From: Pseudoalteromonas shioyasakiensis
GTDB lineage: Bacteria; Pseudomonadota; Gammaproteobacteria; Enterobacterales; Alteromonadaceae
Direction of reading: 5' to 3'
Length of the DNA: 44,972 nucleotides
Assembly: GCF_022398475.1 (NCBI RefSeq)
Contig: NZ_JAKEVM010000021.1
Coordinates: 1-44,972, forward strand
Shown in pieces: positions 35,271 to 42,514 of this stretch; position 1 is the first letter of the stretch, and the number at the start of each line of letters is the position of its first letter. The notes beneath the pieces were generated by a model. The model saw only the letters and a program-made list of their open reading frames with translations, was not told the origin of the DNA and searched no databases. Position numbers and translations under genes: made by a program.

Positions 35271-35315
35271 ATATGACATCTTGCCTGTCATATGCCAAAA
35301 TAGGAACTGGCATAT
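35271..35315. promoter_or_regulatory. Two overlapping inverted repeats upstream of the XRE operon
   Basis: ATATGACA (35271-35278) pairs with TGTCATAT (35286-35293) across seven bases. The right arm overlaps a second pair, ATATGCCA (35290-35297) and TGGCATAT (35308-35315), across ten bases. CATATGACAG also occurs at 35198-35207 as a further inverted match to CTGTCATATG (35285-35294). The cluster ends 66 bases before the first ATG of the operon. It looks like an operator array, possibly for the XRE protein encoded downstream. Confidence 0.6.
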
Positions 35316-35381
35316 CGCTGACGGCGTAAAAAACAAAAATAATCATTAAATTTACATCATCAACTTAACAAGGAAACGATG

Positions 35382-35783
35382 ATGAAAAACGACGTACTAA
35401 ACTCACACAAGCTAGGTTATAAATTTTACTTTCAAGATGGTGACAACCAAATCGCATGCTTTGGTCATATCATGAGCGGTAAAGAAAAAGTATATGTAAA
35501 CGACGAATTGGTAAGTGAAAAACGCAGCTTCGGCTTTAAAAGCCATCATGACTTTAACTACCAAGGTAATGCTTATGCAGTCAAATTTGAGATGCAAAAT
35601 ATACTGACAGGCAAGCTTGAATGTTCGTTTTATAAAGCTGACAAATTAGTTAAACAGAGCACACAAACCTCACTTACTGATAATCCAAAACAAGTAGCTT
35701 TGGTTACCTTAGGTTGTTTTATTGGTGGGGCAATATCGGGTTATGCTGTCGTTACTTTTATTGAACCATTTCTTGGGAAGTAA
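35382..35783 (+). CDS. Hypothetical protein with beta-rich domain and C-terminal membrane helix
   Basis: This is the first gene of a three-gene operon. The 133 residues begin MKNDVLNSHKLGYKFYFQDG; the ATG at 35382 has AAGGA at seven bases, and an adjacent ATG at 35379 is possible. Residues about 8-90 look like a small beta sandwich (SGKEKVYVNDELVSEKRSFGFKS... EMQNILTGKLECSFYKADKLVKQ). The SGK-x-VYV-(N/D)-x-E pattern is vaguely like the FAIM beta domain, but that is only a resemblance. A membrane helix lies at about 105-127 (VALVTLGCFIGGAISGYAVVTF), leaving a short tail. The next gene starts after three bases. I know no function. Confidence 0.85.
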   Translation: MKNDVLNSHKLGYKFYFQDGDNQIACFGHIMSGKEKVYVNDELVSEKRSFGFKSHHDFNYQGNAYAVKFEMQNILTGKLECSFYKADKLVKQSTQTSLTDNPKQVALVTLGCFIGGAISGYAVVTFIEPFLGK

Positions 35784-35786
35784 GTA

Positions 35787-36104
35787 ATGCAACTGAATCC
35801 CAATACAATAAAAGCACTCAGGCTTAAATTCGATTGGACGCAGCAGCAACTAGCCGATGCCTGTGATGTAAGCCTACGTACTATTCAACGAGTTGAAAAA
35901 GAAGGTGCGGCATCAAAAGAAACCACTATGAGCCTATGCGCAGTTTTTGAAGTGCGTCAAGGTGAGCTTATTAAGCTCGATGACGAAACACCAGAACAAA
36001 GCACAACACATGCAGTGAGTAAGCAAAATCTCGCTGCAATCGTAGCGGCTTCTTCGTTTGTAAGTTTTGCGCTTGGTATGGCAACGGTATTTGTTATTTT
36101 TTAG
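35787..36104 (+). CDS. XRE-family regulator with C-terminal membrane helix
   Basis: The 105 residues carry an N-terminal helix-turn-helix of the XRE/Cro type (about 7-60: IKALRLKFDWTQQQLADACDVSLRTIQRVEKEGAASKETTMSLCAVF). A charged linker and one hydrophobic helix at the C-terminus follow (about 82-104, LAAIVAASSFVSFALGMATVFVIF). The protein would sit in the inner membrane with its DNA-binding domain in the cytoplasm. It starts three bases after the previous stop (TAAGTAATG), so translation is probably coupled. Inverted repeats upstream of the operon are candidate targets. This architecture implies a membrane-tethered regulator whose signal may come from its two membrane-protein neighbours; that is inference. 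Confidence 0.88.
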   Translation: MQLNPNTIKALRLKFDWTQQQLADACDVSLRTIQRVEKEGAASKETTMSLCAVFEVRQGELIKLDDETPEQSTTHAVSKQNLAAIVAASSFVSFALGMATVFVIF

Positions 36105-36113
36105 GAGTGATAG

Positions 36114-36209
36114 ATGACCAAAGAACAACGCGGCTACGCTACACTTATCGGCTTTGTAATAGCAACCATGCTATTTGCACTAGCAGTTAAAATTGGCGCA
36201 ATGCTTTAG
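36114..36209 (+). CDS. 31-residue single-pass membrane peptide
   Basis: This tiny gene encodes MTKEQRGYATLIGFVIATML and continues FALAVKIGAML. AGGAG lies six bases ahead of the ATG, nine bases after the XRE gene stop. Residues 8-29 form a hydrophobic helix, with a positively charged N-terminus favouring N-in topology. Because it has an excellent ribosome site, tight spacing and a terminator 27 bases downstream, I regard it as real. Possible roles are a regulator or partner of the two other membrane proteins of the operon, or a type-I-toxin-like peptide. No homologue comes to mind. Confidence 0.75.
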   Translation: MTKEQRGYATLIGFVIATMLFALAVKIGAML

Positions 36210-36235
36210 CATTTCTAAGCATATAAATAAAATAT

Positions 36236-36291
36236 AACTGTCAGAACTGAGCGTTGAGCTAGGTGCTGGCAGTTTTTTCATATCAGCACCT
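36236..36291 (+). terminator. Terminator of the XRE operon with an overlapping alternative hairpin
   Basis: AACTGTCAG (36236-36244) pairs with CTGGCAGTT (36266-36274), with one G-U pair and a 21-base loop, and TTTTTT follows: a rho-independent terminator. A second perfect stem, AGGTGCTG (36261-36268) with CAGCACCT (36284-36291), shares bases with the first, so the two cannot form together. Confidence 0.65.
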
Positions 36292-36313
36292 ACAGATATC
36301 TGTAGATATCTAC
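36290..36313. promoter_or_regulatory. Palindromic site upstream of the PAS-GGDEF gene
   Basis: CTACAGATATCTGTAG (36290-36305) is a perfect 16-base palindrome. A second AGATATCT follows immediately, giving two AGATATCT units ten bases apart (36294-36301 and 36304-36311). Spacing of one helix turn suggests cooperative binding of a regulator, about 120 bases before the cyclase start. Confidence 0.55.
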
Positions 36314-36434
36314 TTTCAAATAGCCAAGCTATAAGTAAAAGACAATACCTTATTAATTGTTTTTTATGTAAACCACGGTGAAAACCCAGCATTTATTGCT
36401 AATCTTAAAAAAGTGACAATGGCTAGGAACTAAT

Positions 36435-37376
36435 GTGGTTGAATCAAGAGAGTTTCTAAAATCAATACTCGATACGATCTCTGAGCATATTGTGGTGATT
36501 AATGACTCGGGTGATATCAAGTTTGTAAATCGAAGTTGGCAGACATTTGGCGATGAAAATAATTGCCAGTGTAACACTCAATGGGAAGATCAAAACTACC
36601 TTGCTATTTGCAAATCAGCTGCTGCCAATGGCGATGAATTTGGTGCAAAAGCCTACACCGGAATAAACCAAGTTATCACTCAACAGCTCGCAGAGTTTTA
36701 CCTCGAATACCCTTGCCACAGTGATACCGAAAACCGCTGGTTTATGATGCGCGCAGTGCCTTTAAAACTTGGCACAGCAGGTTATGTTGTGATCAGCCAC
36801 TTGAATATTACCGAACGTAAAATCGCCGAGCAGCAAGTACAAGAACTCGCCCGTATCGATGGCCTCACACAAATAGCTAACCGACGTCATTTTGATGATT
36901 TTTATAAACAGGAATGGAGTCGCTGTGCACGTTTAAAGCACCCCTTGTCGTTAGCCATGATCGACCTTGATAACTTTAAGTCTCTTAATGACAACTTTGG
37001 TCATCTGGTGGGTGATATTTGCTTGAAAGAAGTGGCAAAACTATTACCAGATTATACTCGCAGACCTGGTGACTTGTGCGCTAGATACGGCGGTGAAGAA
37101 TTTGTACTGGTACTTGGTAACACGCAAAGCCATCAAGCACAAAAACTCGTGACGCGTTTTATGGCAGCGATAAATACGCTTCAATTACCAGAGCTTGCCG
37201 GTCATCCCTTGACGGTTAGTATTGGTTTAGCAACTATCTGCCCTAGTAGCATTGATGATGCCATGTTACTCATTGAAATGGCTGATAGTGCGCTTTATCA
37301 AGCAAAAGAAGCTGGCCGAAATCAGCTTATCGTTGCTGATAACATCGAGCCATTAAACATAGAAAAATGCCCCTGA
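36435..37376 (+). CDS. PAS-domain diguanylate cyclase
   Basis: Diguanylate cyclases make cyclic-di-GMP from two GTP. This 313-residue cytoplasmic protein has a PAS sensor domain (about 5-125, ILDTISEHIVVINDSGDIKFVN ... GYVVISHLNITERK). A GGDEF domain follows (about 140-305) with the active-site GGEEF at 219-223 and the RxxD inhibitory site RPGD at 210-213, five residues ahead. The start is a GTG at 36435 preceded by AGGA; the nearby ATG at 36433 is out of frame. PAS ligands cannot be told from sequence. No partner gene is adjacent on the strand. Confidence 0.92.
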   Translation: MVESREFLKSILDTISEHIVVINDSGDIKFVNRSWQTFGDENNCQCNTQWEDQNYLAICKSAAANGDEFGAKAYTGINQVITQQLAEFYLEYPCHSDTENRWFMMRAVPLKLGTAGYVVISHLNITERKIAEQQVQELARIDGLTQIANRRHFDDFYKQEWSRCARLKHPLSLAMIDLDNFKSLNDNFGHLVGDICLKEVAKLLPDYTRRPGDLCARYGGEEFVLVLGNTQSHQAQKLVTRFMAAINTLQLPELAGHPLTVSIGLATICPSSIDDAMLLIEMADSALYQAKEAGRNQLIVADNIEPLNIEKCP

Positions 37377-37411
37377 TTAGAGGCATTGATTAGAGCCTGT
37401 TTATTCAGTTA

Positions 37412-40297
37412 TTACTGAAATACTTTTTCGACATCAAGTACTGAAATGTTTTTCGCTGGTATTGCAAGCTTATAGTCTGCAATCACTTTATCTTCAGCAA
37501 CAAGTTCTGCTGGTTTTTCAGCGTTATACACCATTGGTGATGTTTGCTCTGAAGCAAGGCGCTTTTGCATGTCTTTGCCGTCACCAGTAATAAACACATA
37601 GTGAATATTCTCTGTTTGCAGGTTATCGCGAATAACACGGTTAACATCATCAAGGGTTAGCTTTTCAAGCTTGCCACGCACATAGTCAACAAAGCTCTCA
37701 GTGTTATAGAACTCACTGTCAAGCGCATAGCCTAACTGGCGATCTTGGCTGGCAACCATTTGTGGCACAAAGTTAATTAAGAAGTTACGAGTCGCTTTAA
37801 AATCTTCTTTGCTGATGCCATTTTTAATCAGCTTATCAAGCTCAAATAATGCCGTACGCGTTGCAAAGTGCGCATCGTTATTAGAACGAAGCGGACGTAA
37901 CCACACTTGGAAAACTTGCTCTGAACGACCTAAGTTAGCATCAGGTTTCGTTTGGAACATACCGCGCGGGAAGTACTCAATGTATGCATAGTCACCATAG
38001 TTCATACCACGGGTTTGACGAATACGTTGATACAAGAAGCTGTTTGAGCTGCGGTGTTCGCCAAAGTAAGAACGCACTAACCAAAGCGCTGTCCAGTCAT
38101 CGCTACTACGAATTGTATCGATTGGGAAACCAAATGACACAGCGGTAGATTGCGCTGATTTTTCAACAATCGTTGCATGATGACCTTTAAGTTCTGGCGC
38201 ATCAGGGATCGTTAAGCGGCTTTCTTTACCTTGTGGAAGCGATGTTAAATCTTTCATCATAGTCGATTTAACATCACTCGGAATCGCACCAATTAGACCT
38301 ACTGTTAACTTAGATTGAGTAAACTGGTTAGCATAAAACGCTTTTACATCGTCAAGTGTCAGTGCTTCAAGGTCTGATAAATCACCATAGTTATAGCTTT
38401 CATACGGGTGGCCTTTATAAAGCTGATGATAAAGCACTTCTTTACCTAGCTCTTCGTCATTTGACGCTTTCAGGCCTGCTTTAATGCTATCAATAAGCTC
38501 TTTTTTCAGACGCTTGAAATCATCTTCTCTAAAGCCAGGATTTAACAACTGGTCGCTAACAAGTGCATACCACTGCGCGGCATTGTCTTTATGTACACGA
38601 CCACGAAGTGAAATCATCTCTTTATCGATTTGATAGCCAAAGCTTCCCGCTAGTGGATATAACGCTTTTTGAATATCTTTGTAGCTCATAGTTTCTGAGC
38701 CACCTTGCGCTAGCATCGCAGCAGTGAGTGCTGCTAAACCTTTTTTACCATGTGGATCAGCCGCTGCGCCGGTATTAAATAACCAGTTAACATCAACCAG
38801 TGGTGAGCTATTGGTTTTATCAAGTACTTTAAAGTGACGCTCTGTTGGGGCTTGCTCGATACTGGCAACGAAGGCATTTAAATCAACTTCTTGCTCAAAA
38901 CCAGCCACTTTATCAAGCGCCGACATTGTCACCGTGGTACGGCTCGGATCAACAAAATATTTGTTTGCTACCGCTTTGATATCATCCGGAGTGATGCTGT
39001 CAGCTGTGACATAAAGTTGGTTAATCACTTCAGGATCACGCTCAAAGTGCATGTAGCTTGCAAGTGTTGAAGCTATTGACTGCGATGAATCAAGACCATT
39101 TATAAAGCTATACTTTAGGTTTGATTTTAAATCCGCTAACTTTTGCGCATCTACTAACTCAGTACGCGCTTGTGCATAGGTACGGTTAATCGCATCACGG
39201 GCTTTAGCCAGGTCCGCTTCGTTTTCGACTTTTACAAACACATGTAATAAACCCGGATCTTTAGTATCTGGGTTATAGGTAAACATTTGGCTGGCAATTT
39301 GTTTATCAACAACAAGCTCTTGATAAAGTGCCGAGTTGTTAGAGAAATACAGCTGTGAGATCAAATCAAGAGCAGCACGGTCTTTTTTAGTTGGATCCCA
39401 TTCAGTGCCTTTATAAGACACAAGCAACCAGTGACCTGGTAAACCATCATTTTTCTCATGTACATATTTTGCTGCTTGTTGCTTTGGTTCAACAGGAATA
39501 TCTGCTTGGTAATCACCTTTTTTCCAGTTACCCCAATGCTTTTTCACCATTGCCATGGTTTCTTGTGGATCAACATCACCAACAATGACTAAAGATACAT
39601 ACTCAGGCTTATAAAATTTAGCGAAAAACTCTTTACCATAGGCCATTTGATCAGGCATAGCTTCAATGTCTTCGAAAAAGCCCATGGTGGTGTGCTTATA
39701 GGTATGCTTTTCGAATGCTTCGTTACGAACCGCAGAAAGTAACTTACGAATTGGGCTAGCATTATTCTTTAAATACTCACCTTTTACAGTCAGCGCTTCG
39801 GTGCGGAACTGCTCTTCGCTGTAAGTCAGGTTTTGGAAAATATCAGCTTCAATTTCGAGCACTTTATCTAAGTGCTCTTTTGAGAAGTTTAAGTGATAGT
39901 TAGTGTAATCGTTGGTCGTATACGCGCGATTATCAACACCCGAGTTTTTTAAAATATCTGAATACACATCTTGTGGGAATTTTTCAGAGCCTTTAAACAT
40001 CATATGCTCAAAGAAGTGTGCAAAACCGGTTTTACCTGCTTCAACCTCATTACGTGAACCAACCGATACTGGAATTTGCAGTGACACAACATCTGGGTAA
40101 TCTGTTTTAACTACCATCACGCGAAGGCCATTCTCAAGCTCTTCTAATAGGTAATCTTGGCTAAATACACGGTTATCATCTTGGCTTACTTGCTGCTCAA
40201 TTTCGACTTCTTTAACCATCGTTGACTGTGAGTTACTTGCGCAGCCACTTAAAGCAAGTGTTACAGCAACACTGGTTGCTAATAATCTAAATTTCAT
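37412..40297 (-). CDS. M16-family zinc metalloprotease, lipoprotein
   Basis: This 961-residue lipoprotein has a lipobox LSGC (Cys 19) with Ala at +2, compatible with the outer membrane. The inverted zinc motif HFFEH lies at 94-98, and the third ligand E174 (VKGEY) sits 76 residues on, as in pitrilysin/insulinase peptidases. A second M16 half (about 495-930) lacks the motif, as is usual, and carries the RxxxxY-type ending region. Such proteins degrade peptides; in this one the site is probably periplasmic or at the outer membrane. AAGGG precedes the start. An inverted repeat lies 27 bases upstream. The function of this particular member is unknown. Confidence 0.92.
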   Translation of the reverse strand: MKFRLLATSVAVTLALSGCASNSQSTMVKEVEIEQQVSQDDNRVFSQDYLLEELENGLRVMVVKTDYPDVVSLQIPVSVGSRNEVEAGKTGFAHFFEHMMFKGSEKFPQDVYSDILKNSGVDNRAYTTNDYTNYHLNFSKEHLDKVLEIEADIFQNLTYSEEQFRTEALTVKGEYLKNNASPIRKLLSAVRNEAFEKHTYKHTTMGFFEDIEAMPDQMAYGKEFFAKFYKPEYVSLVIVGDVDPQETMAMVKKHWGNWKKGDYQADIPVEPKQQAAKYVHEKNDGLPGHWLLVSYKGTEWDPTKKDRAALDLISQLYFSNNSALYQELVVDKQIASQMFTYNPDTKDPGLLHVFVKVENEADLAKARDAINRTYAQARTELVDAQKLADLKSNLKYSFINGLDSSQSIASTLASYMHFERDPEVINQLYVTADSITPDDIKAVANKYFVDPSRTTVTMSALDKVAGFEQEVDLNAFVASIEQAPTERHFKVLDKTNSSPLVDVNWLFNTGAAADPHGKKGLAALTAAMLAQGGSETMSYKDIQKALYPLAGSFGYQIDKEMISLRGRVHKDNAAQWYALVSDQLLNPGFREDDFKRLKKELIDSIKAGLKASNDEELGKEVLYHQLYKGHPYESYNYGDLSDLEALTLDDVKAFYANQFTQSKLTVGLIGAIPSDVKSTMMKDLTSLPQGKESRLTIPDAPELKGHHATIVEKSAQSTAVSFGFPIDTIRSSDDWTALWLVRSYFGEHRSSNSFLYQRIRQTRGMNYGDYAYIEYFPRGMFQTKPDANLGRSEQVFQVWLRPLRSNNDAHFATRTALFELDKLIKNGISKEDFKATRNFLINFVPQMVASQDRQLGYALDSEFYNTESFVDYVRGKLEKLTLDDVNRVIRDNLQTENIHYVFITGDGKDMQKRLASEQTSPMVYNAEKPAELVAEDKVIADYKLAIPAKNISVLDVEKVFQ

Positions 40298-40323
40298 AAT
40301 GTTCCCTTGTTAGTTATTTTTCT

Positions 40324-40347
40324 CATAATCATTGCTGCTTGATTATG
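40324..40347. promoter_or_regulatory. Inverted repeat upstream of the M16 gene
   Basis: CATAATCA and TGATTATG form perfect eight-base arms around eight bases. It lies 27-50 bases upstream of the protease start codon, where it would overlap the promoter or leader. I do not recognise the factor. Confidence 0.5.
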
Positions 40348-40474
40348 CATCAAAGCGCCAGAAAATATGAGGGTCAGAGCAATAATTTATGTAAACAGGT
40401 GTGTCAATTTTGCGAAACGCTCAGCTTTAAACTTGAGTAAAATTCATAGTCATTGAAAAACTTTCAAGAAAAAA

Positions 40475-40498
40475 ATCTATCTAGACGTCTAAATGGCT
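40475..40498 (+). promoter_or_regulatory. MetJ-type operator (met boxes) upstream of the MTHFR-like gene
   Basis: A perfect met box AGACGTCT (40483-40490) is flanked in register by ATCTATCT (4 of 8 matches) and AAATGGCT (5 of 8 matches), the tandem eight-base arrangement MetJ binds. TATATT/TATTAT, a likely -10, starts three bases later (40501), so repressor binding would block the promoter. The ATG follows at 40545. MetJ control is known for methionine genes of gammaproteobacteria; its use here is inferred. Confidence 0.75.
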
Positions 40499-40544
40499 GC
40501 TATATTATTTGTCATAGACATTAGCACGAGCTGGAATGAGGATT

Positions 40545-41501
40545 ATGGCTTTATCATTACAAGAGAAAATTGAAGACACCAATCAAGGTGTCTACCTAAT
40601 TGGTACCACACCACCAAAGTCTGGTACTGATAAAGCACAGCTTGAGACCATTGCTCAGAAGCTACTCGGTCGTTTACACGAAATTGAATACGACGGTGTA
40701 ATCATCTACGACATTCAAGATGAGAGTAGCCGTATTGCAAAGCCGCGTCCTTTTCCGTTTAAAGAAACGGTAGATCCTCGTGAATACAGTCAGTTACTAC
40801 GTAGCTTGTCACAACTTGATGTGATCACTTATAAAAGTGTTGCCCAGCGTGGAGAAGCTGAATTTACCGAATGGTTAAACGAAACACGTAACGACTTTGA
40901 ACTAAAAAACTTAGTGTTGGTGGGTAGCCCATCATCTCATGGCGACATCAAATTAAGCCTACCTGATGCATATAAAACGCTGGCAAAACAGAACAGTGAT
41001 GTATTTTTAGGTGGTGTTACTATTGCCGAGCGCCATGCCAGCAAACGTAATGAACATGAGCGTTTAGTTGAAAAAACAGCGCAAGGTTGTAAGTTTTTCA
41101 TCTCACAAGCCGTTTACAATGCCCAAGCAACGATTGATTTAATCACCAGCTATGCGCGTAGCTGTAAAGCACAAGGCACAGCACCAAAACGCATTATTCT
41201 GACGTTTACCCCTTGTGGTGGTGAAAAAACCTTAGAATTTATGGAATGGTTAGGTATTTCTGTACCAGAAGCGACTAAATACCGCATGTTAGATTCGGCA
41301 AATACATTGAGTGAATCAGTGCGTATTTGCCGTGAGAATCTCGACTTAATTTTACAAAGCTGCGCACATTTAGATGTACCGCTAGGTTTAAATATTGAGA
41401 GCTTAACCAATCGTAAAGAAGAAATTGATGCGTCAATTAACCTTTACCGTTTACTTAAAGCAACTATGGAGTTAAACCTAGCTGAGAAGCAAATAGCTTA
41501 G
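40545..41501 (+). CDS. Methylenetetrahydrofolate reductase-like protein
   Basis: The 318 residues resemble the TIM barrel of 5,10-methylenetetrahydrofolate reductase: an early TPPK, VLVGSPSS at the end of a central strand, GVTIAERHASKRNEHERLVEKTAQGCKFFISQAVYN (like MetF ITQFFFD, Q188 kept) and a late LGLNIES. Aligned to E. coli MetF by eye, the catalytic Glu28 position (FEFFPPR) is Gly20 here, and the Asp120 position (RGD) is Ser128. It is therefore probably a divergent paralogue with altered chemistry or partner. The start at 40545 has GAGG upstream; an ATG three codons earlier (40536) is an alternative. A met-box operator upstream points to methionine metabolism. Its stop overlaps the next convergent gene by four bases. 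Confidence 0.8.
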   Translation: MALSLQEKIEDTNQGVYLIGTTPPKSGTDKAQLETIAQKLLGRLHEIEYDGVIIYDIQDESSRIAKPRPFPFKETVDPREYSQLLRSLSQLDVITYKSVAQRGEAEFTEWLNETRNDFELKNLVLVGSPSSHGDIKLSLPDAYKTLAKQNSDVFLGGVTIAERHASKRNEHERLVEKTAQGCKFFISQAVYNAQATIDLITSYARSCKAQGTAPKRIILTFTPCGGEKTLEFMEWLGISVPEATKYRMLDSANTLSESVRICRENLDLILQSCAHLDVPLGLNIESLTNRKEEIDASINLYRLLKATMELNLAEKQIA

Positions 41502-42466
41502 CGTGCTGCCTTAGAAGCTTGCTTTTTCTCATACATATCTTCATCTGCTCGTTTTAATAGCTCAGCAAAGTTTTCTTTTGGCTGAGCTATTACCCCTGAA
41601 CCAATACTTAAGCTCGTAACAGGAATGCCCCGCTTCTCTAAATTAGATTGATAGGTGGTGTTGAGCTTATCAGCGATGCTGTCTATGCAATCACCGGGCT
41701 GAACTTGCAATAACGCAATAAACTCATCGCCCCCTAGGCGGCCAATAATATCGGTTTCACGTAGGCATTCTTTCATGGTGTCAGCTAAACAAATCAGCGC
41801 GAGATCGCCCACTTCATGGCCATACGTATCATTGAGTGGCTTAAAGCTGTTTATATCGATAAATAGACAACTAATATCAAAACCAAGTCGTTTCGATATA
41901 TTTAATTTATGTTGGCAAAGCAGATCTATTGCACGGCGATTATAAATATTGGTCAGTGAATCAAGCATGGCAATTTCACGCATTTGCGTAAAGTTATCTA
42001 ACAGTGCAAGGTCATCTTCGACCATATCGCGAAGCTGCTCGATTAGTTCTAAAAAGCTCTGTTGATAATGGGTTTGTTTAAAATCCATAACACAAAAGGT
42101 GCCAAAGGGCTCGCCACTTGGCCAACTAATTGGCACCCCAAGATAAGACTCAAAACCATCTTTTACCAGTGGGCTGTCATCCCATTGACTATCTTGACTG
42201 GCGTGATCAACATAAAGCGGTGCCATGTCACGCAGTACTTTTTTGCAGAAGATATTATCGTCGGCGCTTAATTCAGCCCCGGCATCATAGGGGTTTTCTT
42301 GTTGCTCACTGGAGACGATAATACGATAAACATCATCTGTTTTATGAACGATAAAACCTGCGGGAGCAGAAAACAACTCGGTCATGAGATCAATTGTTTT
42401 CTGCCACTTTTCTAAGGAGAACTGTTTATCAGCGCGGCGGAACGTCCATTTATTCTCTTCTAACAT
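41498..42466 (-). CDS. GAF-domain diguanylate cyclase
   Basis: This 322-residue cytoplasmic protein has a GAF sensor domain (about 20-155: DDVYRIIVSSEQQENPY... SYLGVPISWPSGEPFGTFCVMD) and a GGDEF domain (about 165-320). The active site is GGDEF at 245-249 and the inhibitory RxxD site is RETD at 236-239, so it should be an active cyclase with product inhibition. GAF domains of the VPISWPSG type often sense small molecules or redox state. The 3' end overlaps the MTHFR-like gene by four bases. Confidence 0.92.
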   Translation of the reverse strand: MLEENKWTFRRADKQFSLEKWQKTIDLMTELFSAPAGFIVHKTDDVYRIIVSSEQQENPYDAGAELSADDNIFCKKVLRDMAPLYVDHASQDSQWDDSPLVKDGFESYLGVPISWPSGEPFGTFCVMDFKQTHYQQSFLELIEQLRDMVEDDLALLDNFTQMREIAMLDSLTNIYNRRAIDLLCQHKLNISKRLGFDISCLFIDINSFKPLNDTYGHEVGDLALICLADTMKECLRETDIIGRLGGDEFIALLQVQPGDCIDSIADKLNTTYQSNLEKRGIPVTSLSIGSGVIAQPKENFAELLKRADEDMYEKKQASKAAR

Positions 42467-42514
42467 ACTAAACTCTCAACTTTAGCCGGAGGATAGTATA
42501 AATATATGCCAGAT

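Noticed and set aside
36180..36392. 70-codon minus-strand frame between the XRE operon and the PAS-GGDEF gene
   Set aside because: It runs across the terminator and palindrome and lacks a ribosome site; better explained as regulatory DNA.
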